Positions 10,416 through 20,818 of a stretch of 64,000 nt of DNA are shown piece after piece; position 1 is the first letter of the stretch, and the number at the start of each line of letters is the position of its first letter. The notes beneath the pieces were generated by a model, which saw nothing but the letters and a program-made list of their open reading frames with translations, was not told the DNA's origin and did no database searches. The DNA lies in contig JANBVO010000015.1 of the NCBI GenBank assembly GCA_030052745.1, positions 1 through 64,000 of the forward strand, given 5' to 3'. A program made the position numbers and the translations under genes. This stretch comes from Pleurostoma richardsiae (lineage: Eukaryota > Ascomycota > Sordariomycetes > Calosphaeriales > Pleurostomataceae).

Positions 10416-10931
10416 TCAATCGGCGTACGCGACGAGCTGGCTGCACAAGATCCAGTCGGCACCAGCAGTCTGCCGCCAGACTGAGCTGCCCAATGCCTCA
10501 ACCTGTTCCTGGCCTTTGTCGGTGTGACGGTAGAGCGTGACATGGTACATTGTCGCGACGGCCATCAAGCCAACCTCGATGACCTGGAAGGTGTCGGTAT
10601 GGATGCGGTACGAGTGGAAGTGGATGCCGTGCTTGATGGCCTCTTCGATGTCGGATTTGCCGGCCACGGGGTCTTGATTACCGAACGAGACGGGGTTGAT
10701 CATGACACAGTCGTCGGCAACGTATTCAAGCACGGCCTCGGGCTCATCGGTGACGGCGCGCCAGAGCAGTGTCTCGCTGTCATGAGCGGCGGCGAGGTTG
10801 CGCTTTGAGATGGTATTGAGGCGTCCCGTGGGCCTCTTGCTTCCGTTGGTCTTACTGGACGGCGGGGAGGTGCTGCCCGTCGCGGTCTGGGACTGGGAGT
10901 CCGCCGTCGTGAGACCGAGCATAGTCGCCAT
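10416..10931 (-). CDS. Small NTF2-like (DUF4440/SnoaL-like) protein
   Basis: Single-exon gene of 171 residues with ATG at 10931. The first 35 residues are Ser/Thr/Gly-rich and probably disordered. The rest fits the cone-shaped NTF2-like fold of DUF4440 proteins: a helix around AHDSETLLWRAVTDEP, then EYVADDCVMINPVSFGN, a DIEEAIKHG helix, and the strands TFQVIEVGLMAVATMYHVTLY and SSVWRQTAGADWILCSQL. Fungal members are mostly uncharacterised; some family relatives are small isomerases or hydrolases. No catalytic residues can be assigned here. The lone gene is flanked by non-coding DNA and no partner suggests a pathway. Confidence 0.8.
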   Translation of the reverse strand: MATMLGLTTADSQSQTATGSTSPPSSKTNGSKRPTGRLNTISKRNLAAAHDSETLLWRAVTDEPEAVLEYVADDCVMINPVSFGNQDPVAGKSDIEEAIKHGIHFHSYRIHTDTFQVIEVGLMAVATMYHVTLYRHTDKGQEQVEALGSSVWRQTAGADWILCSQLVAYAD

Positions 10932-13138
10932 TGCGCGAAGTAGGCGTGTCTCGATTATTTCTTGGGTTTGGCTATGAGGTTCTAGAGCGGTCGCAACAAG
11001 CAGGCGTGGCGGTTGCTTTCGATATCTAGGAAATGAATAGGTGGCAGTGTCGTACTACCAGACCGGTTGGTCCTCCAAGGCGTCGCAACGCACATATTTG
11101 TCTGCATCCGCGTCCCCAGAAAACAGGATAATAAAAGGCGCTGTTGTCCTCCCGCTGACGTCAAAGCCATTGACATCAGGGATCGCGTCCACCTGACGGT
11201 GACGGGCTGGGTGGGGCCTGCGAGACCCGCTGATCGCCGGTTTCAACTTGGCACACCGTTGCATCATCCACCCTAGACCGACGTCTGTCATTCGACGCCA
11301 CGTCTCACTGAGAATCAGCCACTGACCGAAGTCAACTTCAGAGTCTACTCCTAAGACTGATTTGGCGCTGTAAGCCCTCACGGCCTCTGGCCGCCAACAC
11401 ATGCTTATAAACAACTACGTGCCCTGCAGGTGTGCTGTACTGTACGCTGCCGATAAACCGTCAAATCCAGCAACTTAATATGTCCCGACATTCACACCTG
11501 AATTGTGTTGGGGTCTTTTATAATGCAAGGTAAGGCTATAGGCATTCAGAGAGGTAGGTCGATTCGTTCCTCGGGCTGGTTGCTCCTTGTTTTACTTTCT
11601 CTGCCGCATATTGACATGAAGAGTTGTAGTGTGGTCAGGCCATCACGATGAAGAAGTGACTACCTACCTGTACGGCATCTTATGTCTTGTCCATATCAAG
11701 CACGGAACGCTTTCTGGGTTGACTGCACGCTTGAATGTCTTCTAATCTCAAGACCCCATAGCCATGTTGGTGCCCTGGGCCCGCCATGTGGTCACACCGA
11801 ATCTTGCGTAAGGGATGTCGAGAAAGGTCCAACAGCAGGAAGAGGGAAGTCGATTAAACCTGCCCCAGATCCTCAGGGAAAGCTTATTCCTTCCGGCCAG
11901 TCCCGCCAGGAACGTGAAAATGTACCCTCTTGAGGATTCAAATCATCTTGTGGGATCTAGTGTCGCCCTCGTAAAGCCATACTCTAACCTTACAGTGGTA
12001 CGACCTGTCAATATCGGCTGCCATTGAGATAGAGGGCTTGAGCAGCACGCTTTATCCGCAGCTCCTCCAGCCTGTGGCTCTGTTAATGTACTCGGACTGA
12101 CTATAGTACAGACTGGTATGCTTCGCAGGGCTTCGGCCAAGACAAGTGAGATGTTTAAGTAGGCGACTCTCTCGGTAACAGTAGGAGTCAACCCGCGTGG
12201 AACTACCAAGGTAGAGGAAGAGAGAGCCTCATATTGGCGGTGAGTTTCTTGTAAATTCTTATATATACACGCATTCCCTTGCCGTCCAGCGCTCTTATAT
12301 CATCGCGGTAGCTAGCGCGTATCCCGTATCGTATAGAGGGTTAACTCCTTTCTCGGTATGGTGGCGGCACTCACCGGAGTTAGCGGGGCAGAAGGGTTTC
12401 TCCTCCACTGAAATATGCATTGGCATATTGACGCTTGACGTCTCCATATATGGCGCAGTTCCTTTTGAGTGTTCTGACTTAATTCTAGGGGCGAATGTCA
12501 TCTTTCTGAGCTAACATACCAGAAGGCATGCGTGGGAGCTGAGCACGCAGCTACGACACTTGTCGATGGGTCGTGAAATCATTTCAGTAGCACCGGGGCT
12601 AAGCTTACGACAGACATTTTTGGCCGCCATGTCCTGGATAATGCCGGAATCGTGGTCCTGCTCCATGGGATGGGAAGCCATGGTGCACTACGCCACAACT
12701 CGTAAATCTCGTGCCTAGTTAGCTCGAAGTTTGGCAGTAGGGGACGCCAGCACTGGAAATACTGTTAACACTTTAGAATCACGGGCTCCTTGGGATGTTT
12801 GACGGCGCTTGTAGTCACCCTCAAGGATCTTCCACTTCTGTTCTAGCCTAGCAACGATTGGAACAGCACGGTTACAGTTGTTTCGAAATATTTGTATTTC
12901 CAGATTCGACTTCTGTTAATGCGAATTACCGCGTCATGACAAACGGCGGCTACTAGGATTCTCTGACGTGTTTCGAGAGCGAGTGGAGGGCTTCTCTGCC
13001 CAACTTGCTCCAATGTCCCTTTATGGTACTGTGCTCTCCTGGCCAGGTGTACCGCTATTGTCAATTGTATGGAGACAGTATATAAACAACGAATTTTCCG
13101 CTTGTTGTTGTAGTAATTCCCCATGAAAGTTACTAGTA
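10932..13138. other. Gene-poor interval, 2.2 kb
   Basis: Only short unrelated ORFs occur. The base composition is close to neutral and I see no repeat structure or element ends. It forms the left half of a 3.6-kb gap between the NTF2-like gene and the F-box gene. Confidence 0.5.
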
Positions 13139-13465
13139 TTATGTGGACAGTTTAGTCCTGCCAGTGTACTGCACAGCTGTTAATGTACCCTTCCAACAGC
13201 ACCGGAACCAAGGTCTGTCGGACCCCAGGAGAGCACCGATAGAGTCCTGTACACACTGATTAATGGGGTCGGCCCACGCTTCCGACTGAGATATCATCTC
13301 GTCAGGAGCTGGCGTTATCAACATCGTCGCTGACTCGGTGTCGTTTTCAAGATTGCCTAGCAATTCTCCACCGCTGGCGCGAATCAAGTCGGTGTTCACA
13401 GACGAATACGACTTGCCCCGGATATGTGACAATCTTCTACAACTATACCGATGTATGGAATCCAT
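13139..13465 (-). CDS. Possible small ORF or gene relic, unrecognised
   Basis: A 108-codon frame with a true ATG at 13465 and stop at 13139. The middle (ASGGELLGNLENDTESATM and DEMISQSEAWADPINQ) has the mixed polar composition of a real protein, unlike most chance frames nearby. No family is recognised and no flanking exon was found. It may be a chance frame. Confidence 0.2.
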   Translation of the reverse strand: MDSIHRYSCRRLSHIRGKSYSSVNTDLIRASGGELLGNLENDTESATMLITPAPDEMISQSEAWADPINQCVQDSIGALLGSDRPWFRCCWKGTLTAVQYTGRTKLST

Positions 13466-13605
13466 GCAGCCAGTATGGCAACATACCAGACATACCTGAC
13501 TCTATAGAACGCATCCAGTGGGTCTTCAGCAAGGTTCAGGGCTAAGGTTATCTGTATTATTTCAAACCTGATAACCCTCAGGAAGGCCCCTCGCGACAGT
13601 TAAGC

Positions 13606-13974
13606 TAGCGTTCTAGCAGCGGATGGACCAACGTAGAACGGTTTTATCTTTGTGATTTAGATCACAATATCTGTTGCTGGGTCAAGAATAGTCCCACAGT
13701 TGGTCTGTGCAGGCCTATCGGCATTGTTTATGAGCTCCTCCCAGACAGCTCGACTCGGCAGTCCCAGAGCCAACGACAGATAGATTTCTTGATGCGTGAA
13801 TACTTATTTCAAGAAAAGAGACACCAAGTCCCAGATTTTGTGAGTCTCCATAAGACACTTTCAGATCTGAAGTTGACTCCCCAATTTATCATCAAGTGTG
13901 GCGATGACCAGATCTTCTGCGTCCAGAGACGTGATTCACCCGTGCGAGTCGATTACGTCTCTGTGTTCAACTGA
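13606..13974 (+). pseudogene. Coding-like fragment, unrecognised
   Basis: An open frame of about 120 codons that starts without an ATG after an in-frame stop at about 13590. It reads GWTNVERFYLCDLDHNICC, later VGLCRPIGIVYELLP, DFLMREYLFQEKRHQVPDF and LTPQFIIKCGDDQIFCVQR, and has balanced, protein-like composition. An internal ATG lies at 13792. Just downstream another frame at about 14028-14125 (VGMDLRDTLGDNAIPGLSH) and one at about 14268-14396 (VEVLGLNHGPFSDALAILLRF) also look protein-like. Together these look like pieces of one host gene broken by several stops, but I cannot name the family. Confidence 0.3.
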
Positions 13975-14543
13975 GAACAGCCACTCCCTCGCTCCGGAAT
14001 TTTCCATTGATCCCAAGGGTGTGGGGATGGATCTCCGCGATACGTTGGGAGACAACGCGATTCCTGGCTTGAGCCATATTGTGAAAGTTGAAGTTACCAG
14101 CACCCTGTTACACCGTGATGTTTAGAGGAGGTCATGGTCTTTGGATCGCTTGGGTCGGTGTTGCAGTCGGATGCAGCAGAACCCGCCTACGGGACTATCG
14201 CTTGATCTGCCTGTGGATTTGGACTATCATGTCAATCAATAGCTTCGAGATCAGGGGACTCGTTGAGTTAGAGGTCGAAGTTCTCGGTCTCAACCACGGT
14301 CCCTTCTCAGATGCCCTGGCCATCCTCCTGAGGTTTACTGAAGTATATCAATCGAGTCCCGAAGGACGCCTGATGATCTTGAATTCTTGTGCTTGAAATT
14401 CTGGCACACAGTTACATCTTACGGACTGGCCGGGAATTCTATTGAGCCAGGTCTTCGAGATACCCTGCGCTTAGGCTCGAAGGTGGAATCACATTCGGGA
14501 TTAGAACCTTAAATGTATTATTAAGATCTGCGTCCACCTACTC

Positions 14544-15827
14544 ATGTCTAGTTCAAGATTTCTTGCGTTCAAGATGAAGTCAAGGGCGGTGAAGGCGCCC
14601 TCATGTACCTTTCGGAGTAGGATCTATTATCGGATACTTGCCTGCTTAGGTAATGGGAGGGATTCTGTCTTCTCATGCGCCGGGCGGGGGCGGATGACCA
14701 AGAGATCTTTGGGTTTCTTCACCGCTGTAACTGGGCCGCTTCATGTTCTCGGTACCGCCAACGGCGCAGGAGGCATGGACATTGGTGGAAGCGACCGAAT
14801 AATCCGTGCGACAGCGGTTAGTGAGTCCCACGAGTCTCTGCAGGGCACCCTCACCGCTGGGCTCGGCAGAGAAAGGGTCGCTGGTGACGGGGCGTTAAAT
14901 ATATTCTCGAGGCGGACTGAGCGACGGCGCAGGAAGCATCAGATAAGACAGCCAGGCAAGCCGCTGGGCGATGTTACGAGCATACTTCATCTACCATACG
15001 AGCTACTGGTTGGCGTGTTCTCTTTCCTGCGCCCCAGCGACCTTGTTGCGCTGTCTCGCGCCTGTAGGCCGCTTCGAGCCTTCGTCCTGGAGCAAGAAGC
15101 CGTGCTTGCAAACAACATCGTCCATTGGCGCTACCGCTGTCTGGAGAAGTGCCTCCGGCTGCCGACGCTCCTGCAGGACGTAGATGAGAGCCTGCGTCCC
15201 TTGCTCCAGAGGGACGAGCGGCAAGAGATCATGGCTATCCATCGGAAACCGTATCAACACGTCAGCCCTTCAGATCCCTCCCTCGTCTGCACGTGTCTCA
15301 CCTGTATCCTGAGATGGAACTCGCTGTGCCTTGTGGTCGATTTTGGTCACTGGCAGAGCCACTTGGATAGGGGGGAGCCAATCCCAATGATACCAAGGGG
15401 CACACACCCGGAGTGGAACCAAAGGCTCATAGCAGCGAACGCCGCCATCGTCTCGAGAGCCCTGCGACAGCCGATATGGTACGCATGCATCTTGCAGATG
15501 CACTTATGGTCGACAGTGACAGCGATCCGGCGGCACAGCGAAAACAAGGGTAACAAGCGGTGGCGGTTCCTCATGACCAAGGCCGACGAAGACACAGAAA
15601 CCGACGCATTCTTGGAGAGGGAGGGGCCACCTACACTAGACTTTCCCTTTCATCGAGACAACTACTACATGCTGGAAGCCTTCTTGCCGAACCGGGGCTG
15701 GAACAATGAGCAGCAGAGGTGGATGTACTTGCCTGCCGAGCAGCACGATAAAGACCTGCAGTATATCAGGACGTGGGCGCGGGCCAGGTACCCAGCCGCG
15801 ATGAATGTTACAGATGATGTTCTGTAG
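14544..15827 (+). CDS. F-box protein
   Basis: Single-exon frame of 427 residues. An F-box lies at about 146-190 (SILHLPYELLVGVFSFLRP, then DLVALSRACRPLRAFV). The part after it has the HxxP-type and Trp-rich layout common in a large family of fungal F-box proteins of unknown substrate, for example CLTCILRWNSLCLVVDFGHW and RPIWYACILQMHLW-like segments. Such proteins bind Skp1 through the F-box and serve as substrate receptors of SCF ubiquitin ligases. The first 77 residues are basic and low in predicted structure, so translation may instead start at the in-frame ATG at 14775 (MDIGGSD), giving 350 residues. The next gene downstream is also an F-box gene on the same strand, but of a different type. 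Confidence 0.85.
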   Translation: MSSSRFLAFKMKSRAVKAPSCTFRSRIYYRILACLGNGRDSVFSCAGRGRMTKRSLGFFTAVTGPLHVLGTANGAGGMDIGGSDRIIRATAVSESHESLQGTLTAGLGRERVAGDGALNIFSRRTERRRRKHQIRQPGKPLGDVTSILHLPYELLVGVFSFLRPSDLVALSRACRPLRAFVLEQEAVLANNIVHWRYRCLEKCLRLPTLLQDVDESLRPLLQRDERQEIMAIHRKPYQHVSPSDPSLVCTCLTCILRWNSLCLVVDFGHWQSHLDRGEPIPMIPRGTHPEWNQRLIAANAAIVSRALRQPIWYACILQMHLWSTVTAIRRHSENKGNKRWRFLMTKADEDTETDAFLEREGPPTLDFPFHRDNYYMLEAFLPNRGWNNEQQRWMYLPAEQHDKDLQYIRTWARARYPAAMNVTDDVL

Positions 15828-16708
15828 GTCTCTGTGGGCAGTGCTGTCTGGAGAACAACCTTGCTTGAGGCAGCTTACATAGTATAGGTAGGGTGCGAGA
15901 TTCGGTTTCCTGTAGTTACAAGAACTTGGCGCAAGAATGGTCACCCAATGACCCACCCGCCACAGTCTTCCGCGTCCACAGGCATCTGGGCCTACGACAT
16001 TGCCTGCTCGCTCATATAGAGTAAAGGAGGGGAAGCTAAGTAGGTAGATATAAGCGGCGTGTTTTCAAAAGACTGCTCTGGATCATGCTTTCTACGGAGT
16101 AGTCACCTCCAGGTTCGCTTATCTTATCTGGAGGAAGCAAGGCGCCGGCGATGTGGCGGCGTTTGCATCGAACAAATACAGATGCACACACATACACACA
16201 CACCTCTCTCTCTCCATGTGCGTTTGCGTTGCCTTTAAGTTCTATCTGCAGACTAATCCGTAACCGGTAGTTCGTATTCTACCTGGGTACCATATACCCG
16301 TCGGCTTGAACCGCGTTGCCATATCGAACTGCAGGCTAGCTCGAACTAGAGGATAATGCTGTACGCGGGACACGGCGAGTGAAGTGTCGTGTATTGCTCT
16401 CTCGACGTGCCGACAGGGAGCGTAAGTACGTCAGATGCTCTCTCGATTGCTTTTCGCCGATCTGTCTCCGTCACGATCGTCAACATCGTAGCTGGCGCTG
16501 TTGAAGCACGAGCCTACCGGAAAGAAAGAAGGCGCTCGCCAGCACGACAAAAAGGCGTGCACGACTGTCGTGATCTTATTTACGTCGTCCCTCTGTCTGC
16601 CGGCCATCGTCTGCCTAGCCGGCCCCTTCGGCCCCGCAGCCCTCTCTCCGCCTGCCGTCGTTTCTAGACGTCCGGCACACGCAAACTTTCCACCACCTCG
16701 TTACCACG
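15828..16708. other. Intergenic region with a CA/CT microsatellite
   Basis: 880 bases without a supported gene. A (CA)n then (CT)n tract lies at about 16181-16215. The last 150 bases before the next start are C/T-rich, as is common at fungal transcription starts. Confidence 0.5.
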
Positions 16709-18262
16709 ATGGAAACCTTGGCCGGCTCGGTGGCTCATACGCCGGGGTCGCTCGCGGTGCTGAGCCCTATCGACTCTCTTCCCACGGAGATTCTGGCCCA
16801 GGTCTTCTATTTTCTGGACTCGCCAGCGCCATCGGATTCGCGCCTGCACGAGCAGCCGGGCGTTGCGATGCTTAAGGCAGGCTACGTGCCGCCGCTTAAG
16901 ATCGTGTCTCTTGTCAGCAGAAGGTGGCGCTGCTCCGTCTTGCCACTTCTCTTCCAAAACGTCGTCTTCGCACTTGGCCGCTGGGATCGGTTGCTCGCCG
17001 CGTGGGAGCAAGACCCATGCTCCGCCTTACCATGCCTCGAATTTCTTCGGGTCAACAGGCTCGAGATCTACGTCCGGACCGTGACTCTTATTGTTGAGGA
17101 CAGCATGGATAGCATATACGGCGTCCGCGGAGACACGGGGAGGCATGACGCCAATGGGGAGCACCCGGTTGGCGGCCGGAACTGGGAGCACGACGCGACA
17201 CATAATGGGGACAATAACTGGCTCTGGCTCCTGTTCTTTGACGCTCTCGATCCTCTGCGCCTTACTATCATTGCGCCTCCCCGCGCGCTCGCCTCGCTGC
17301 TCTCCAGAATGCTCTTTTTGGATGACGCTTGGAGCTTCGAGATGCCCCATCATGTCCTCTCGCTGTCTCGAGAAGATCGTCTAATCAAAGGACCTATCGG
17401 TACAGCAGTGGAGACCTCATCGGTTGGACGCCCCCTGACCACCACCACCATCACCTCTTTCCCTTTCCCTCAGGTGGTGCCAGACCGTTCGTCTCCTGGA
17501 TGCGTCCAGAATCGCCGACGTTTCCCCTGCCAATTATTCAGTCTCCGCCCCTGGACATCGCTGCTCCTGAACGAAGGCTCCTCTATGCGTGTCTACGCTA
17601 CGTATGAATTCTTCCTCAAAAGGCCTCCCTCTATGCTCGGTGCCCTGCTCGGCAGCGAGGAATATCCAAATGACGTTGGCCTTGTCCCGTCCACGGTGCG
17701 CAGCTTGTCATACGTCGGCATTTTCCCTCTCTCGTCACACTTCAACACCCTCGTGCAACATCTGCCCCGTGTTGACCGCCTATTCGTGCAGCTTGTGCCG
17801 CGCAACGACATCCTTAAAGATAGGGACGAGATGAAACACATTGACCCGAGCGACCTTTGGATGGAGCGTAACACCTGCTACAGCCTCCTGATGAGGGAAC
17901 TATTCGATAATACGCAGCGCGGTAACTGGGCTTACCTGCGCGAGCTTGAGTCCGGTGACGCCGCTGACCGGGAGACCTGGCACATGGGCGTGCAGTATCT
18001 CCGCGTGAGTGGTGGTCGCGGCTGGCGGGTGGAAAGAGAGGGTGTCCTGATAAAGCGGGACGACGGTGACGAGCAGACGAGCGGCGGCGACTTGACACCA
18101 ACTAATGATGCGTTCGGTGGCATGGCATCACCGCAGGGCTCCGCTTTCAGTGACCTGGGTCAAGGGTCACCATCTTCCATGCTGTCAGTCGGTCTGTCCC
18201 CACGTCACCACGACACCCTTCTACCCCCGGCTTCCCTTCCTCCTAATCTCGAGAGCAGATGA
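16709..18262 (+). CDS. F-box-like protein, conserved fungal family
   Basis: Frame of 517 residues with ATG at 16709. An F-box-like start (SPIDSLPTEILAQVFYFLDS, about 19-38) is followed, after a short loop, by PPLKIVSLVSRRWRCSVLPLLFQNV, the usual second half of an F-box. The central part has DNNWLWLLFFDALDPLRLTI, then RPWTSLLLNEGSSMRVYATY and TVRSLSYVGIFPLSSHF. Near the C-terminus are DRLFVQLVPRNDIL and DLWMERNTCYSLLMRELF, which I associate with a widespread family of unnamed ascomycete F-box proteins. The region at about 230-275 is Thr/Pro/Arg-rich and poorly conserved in appearance; an intron there is possible, but the best splice pair shifts the frame. The last 80 residues are disordered. 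Likely an SCF substrate receptor, by inference only. Confidence 0.82.
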   Translation: METLAGSVAHTPGSLAVLSPIDSLPTEILAQVFYFLDSPAPSDSRLHEQPGVAMLKAGYVPPLKIVSLVSRRWRCSVLPLLFQNVVFALGRWDRLLAAWEQDPCSALPCLEFLRVNRLEIYVRTVTLIVEDSMDSIYGVRGDTGRHDANGEHPVGGRNWEHDATHNGDNNWLWLLFFDALDPLRLTIIAPPRALASLLSRMLFLDDAWSFEMPHHVLSLSREDRLIKGPIGTAVETSSVGRPLTTTTITSFPFPQVVPDRSSPGCVQNRRRFPCQLFSLRPWTSLLLNEGSSMRVYATYEFFLKRPPSMLGALLGSEEYPNDVGLVPSTVRSLSYVGIFPLSSHFNTLVQHLPRVDRLFVQLVPRNDILKDRDEMKHIDPSDLWMERNTCYSLLMRELFDNTQRGNWAYLRELESGDAADRETWHMGVQYLRVSGGRGWRVEREGVLIKRDDGDEQTSGGDLTPTNDAFGGMASPQGSAFSDLGQGSPSSMLSVGLSPRHHDTLLPPASLPPNLESR

Positions 18263-18715
18263 TGGATCTGGTTGGTGAAGGCGACACTAATTCTGAGACC
18301 AAGTCAGGGTCGACTGAGGCGAATCGCCTTCAACGGCACGGAGCGCCTGCCGTTGTCGAGTATGTGGTTGTACGTCACAGATATGGATCCTTGACAGGGG
18401 CATACCAGCATGTGAATGTGCGTTATGCAACGAGATGTCCGCCTACCGTATATGCTATGGGCTATACCACCGTCTTTGATAATCCCAACATTGTTCTATA
18501 GCCGCGGGTAAAAGCCAAAACACGACTTCTAGGTCATCCATGTCAAGAGTTTTGGCCGGTGGAGGAAATGTTACGTGCACCGTCGATTAATTTTCCCCGG
18601 CGAGCGCCTGTGTTCTGAGAAAGCCTTTGCATGGCAGTCTTATCGACGTCTTGTATCCCAAGCAGCCTGCCATGTTGCTATCACAGCGTTGAGCTCGTAA
18701 CTAAAATGCCACACG
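18263..18715. other. Convergent 3' flanks
   Basis: 450 bases between two convergent genes. An 80-codon frame from just before the upstream stop has no family resemblance. Confidence 0.4.
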
Positions 18716-20179
18716 TCATTCGGACTCGCTCTCCTCCTCGTCGTCACCGCTCTCACTTAGATCGACAGCCTTTCGCTTCTCCTCTGCTGCCATCTCCCGC
18801 CAGGTGCTCCAGCTCAGCATTGCAAACGCGACGATGATCATGGCGCCCCCAAGGACGGCTGCAGCGTGCGGGGGCTTCCCCGTGATGAACCAGTCCGAGA
18901 TAGCTACAATGAAAATTGTCAGCAAGGCAGCGACGCTGCTCAATACCGGACTAGTCAGGCTGATAAGCACCAAAAACGATCCCGCGAACAGAGCGTTCAT
19001 GATGACACTGAGAAATAGATACCAGGCGGTTGATCCCACCGGGAGCTCAAATGTCTCGATCCCTAGCACATGCAAAAGAGGCAGTGGAACCCACAGGACT
19101 AGCAAAGTGAAGGAGCCGATCAAAGATCCGAAGGCATTGGCGAATATCATGCCGCGTCCCGGACTGCACCCCTCCGGCGGACAGGCATATCGTTTGTAGA
19201 GCACTTCATAGAGGCCGTAGAGAACGGATCCGATGCCTATAACAACATTGCCCCAGAATCGTCCCTCGACTTCGCTATCCGGGCGCCGTGTGGATGCGGA
19301 TGACATGAGGAAGGCATCTGCTCCTATGTCGGACCGGGAGCTCTCCGCTCCCGGGGGCTGTGTCGTTTCCCCGGAGTCGCCGTAAGCGACGACCAATACC
19401 CCGACAATCGCTATGAGAACGGCAAAACTCTTGTCAAAACGCAGCCTCTCCTTCAAGAGTGGCACGGAGAAGGCGTATGCAAAGAAGGCGCTGCAGTTGT
19501 AGATGGCCGTCAGGTCGCTGGGGGTCGTCATATCGACGGCAACATACCAGCTGAGCCCGGCGACTGTCAAGGAAACCGTGACCAAGGCTGTGGTGCGGAT
19601 TAAGTACGGCAGTGGCGATACAGCAGAACATGCGCGAGGAACGTCTAGGTCCTGGCGCTCGACCATTTGCGCGGTCGTCCTGAGAAGCCAGACGTGGCGC
19701 CGCCAGAAAGCTTGCCAGGGTTGATCGCGCTTCTGTAGGCGCAGTACTAAGAGCTGCGCTGGCCACAGCAACGACCAACTCCCGTGGGTCAGGTAAAGCA
19801 TGCAGTACGCCTTGTTCCAGCCCAAATCCTGCTGTATGTATTTTGCCAACTCCGTTTGAACGGTGAAGGAGACCAGCGAGACGACCAGGAAGAAGGCTGC
19901 ATATGTGTATTTCTTCCGGGCGGCGAGATGGGCGTTGGTGGTCGGCGAGCGGGAGCGCAACGTGCTGCGGCGCGAGAAGGTCGGCCGCGCCGATGCATGG
20001 GCGGGCGTCGCGGCAGAGGGCATGCCGTGAGCGGGAGCAGGCCTTGTATTATGTCCGGAACGGCCCCGGCCGTGCTCGTCTTCGGCTGCAGTAGCAGCAG
20101 GCGCGAAGGCGTGGTAGTGGTCACGGTGTTTTGGGAGCAAGGGCCTCCCGCTCGGCGTGTGGGAGCGACCGCCGTCCAT
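18716..20179 (-). CDS. EamA/SLC35F-type membrane transporter (yeast YML018C/THI74-like)
   Basis: Single-exon gene of 487 residues with ATG at 20179. A 90-residue basic, Ser/Pro-rich N-terminus precedes about ten hydrophobic helices arranged as two EamA halves. Recognisable pieces are KKYTYAAFFLVVSLVSF, the Thr-Pro-Ser-containing helix pair around DLTAIYNCSAFFAYAFSVP, LRFDKSFAVLIAIVGVLVVA, FWGNVVIGIGSVLYGLYEVL, LFLSVIMNALFAGSFLVLI and LGGAMIIVAFAMLSW. These match the drug/metabolite transporter superfamily members related to yeast vacuolar YML018C. The C-terminus ends in an acidic run (SGDDEEESESE). The substrate is unknown. The loop at about 130-170 (QKRDQPWQAFWRRHVWLL) is predicted cytosolic. 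The gene diverges from the Mbp1-like gene with about 640 bases between. Confidence 0.88.
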   Translation of the reverse strand: MDGGRSHTPSGRPLLPKHRDHYHAFAPAATAAEDEHGRGRSGHNTRPAPAHGMPSAATPAHASARPTFSRRSTLRSRSPTTNAHLAARKKYTYAAFFLVVSLVSFTVQTELAKYIQQDLGWNKAYCMLYLTHGSWSLLWPAQLLVLRLQKRDQPWQAFWRRHVWLLRTTAQMVERQDLDVPRACSAVSPLPYLIRTTALVTVSLTVAGLSWYVAVDMTTPSDLTAIYNCSAFFAYAFSVPLLKERLRFDKSFAVLIAIVGVLVVAYGDSGETTQPPGAESSRSDIGADAFLMSSASTRRPDSEVEGRFWGNVVIGIGSVLYGLYEVLYKRYACPPEGCSPGRGMIFANAFGSLIGSFTLLVLWVPLPLLHVLGIETFELPVGSTAWYLFLSVIMNALFAGSFLVLISLTSPVLSSVAALLTIFIVAISDWFITGKPPHAAAVLGGAMIIVAFAMLSWSTWREMAAEEKRKAVDLSESGDDEEESESE

Positions 20180-20818
20180 CGACGCCTTGTGATATTGTCC
20201 TAGACTTCCCGGTGAGAGACAGCGAGGACATCAGATAAAGCCCAAGTATCCAATGGCGACAGTCGTTGTTGTTCAGGTCATGGAGACTATGGCAAACGGT
20301 GGCAATGTGGTGCGAGGTACAGTACTATTCAGAGCATGCGTATTATGTAGGTATGTACGTGAATTACGCGTGGTAGGCACAGTACAAATGCAAAGTACCT
20401 TGCATTCGCAGGCAGCGCCTACCTAAGGTAAGGTACCCTAGGTATATACTAGGTACACAGGTACACAGGTAGGTACCTACCTAGGTAGCTTAGGTAAGGG
20501 TCCTAGGCCAATCCTGATAAGAGCAGACCATTTACACAAGGTATCTTAGTTTATCCAAACTTTAAGCAGGCTTTCGCGTCTTCCCCATACTGTCGCGTCT
20601 TTCGCCCTTGTTTTACGTGTCACACTCCTTACCTTTATCGCCTGCCACCCCCCGTCTGGTTCTGTGCAGAGCATGGTGGTATCTTATTTACCATCGTGCA
20701 TTATCGTGCTGGGCATCGAGACTGTATCTCCTACTCAGCCTGACGACGAGACATTTCTATCAGTGTCCAATCCTCAGCTGCCAAGTGCCTCCTCTGCTGC
20801 TCCGGCCATTCGTCCAAA
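20180..20818. promoter_or_regulatory. Shared upstream region of the transporter and Mbp1-like genes
   Basis: A divergent intergenic region. A dense cluster of GGTAGGTACC and CCTAGG words lies at about 20390-20508. I see an ACGCGT-like MluI core only as partial matches (near 20367, ACGCGTGG), so autoregulation by MBF is possible but weakly supported. Confidence 0.45.
20330..20508. repeat. Dispersed CCTAGG/GGTACC palindromic motif cluster, example
   Basis: A representative of a motif found in at least eleven intergenic places in this window (listed in the findings). Here TACCTAAGG, ACCCTAGGTATA, GGTACACAGGTACACAGG and TACCTACCTAGGTAGC follow one another. The words are mostly combinations of CCTA and GGTA read on either strand, so each strand looks alike. 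None of the clusters falls inside an exon. Confidence 0.7.

Noticed and set aside
17400-17473. Possible intron in the second F-box gene (GTACAG donor, CCCTCAG acceptor)
   Set aside because: It is 74 bases, so removal shifts the frame out of the family-like C-terminal half.
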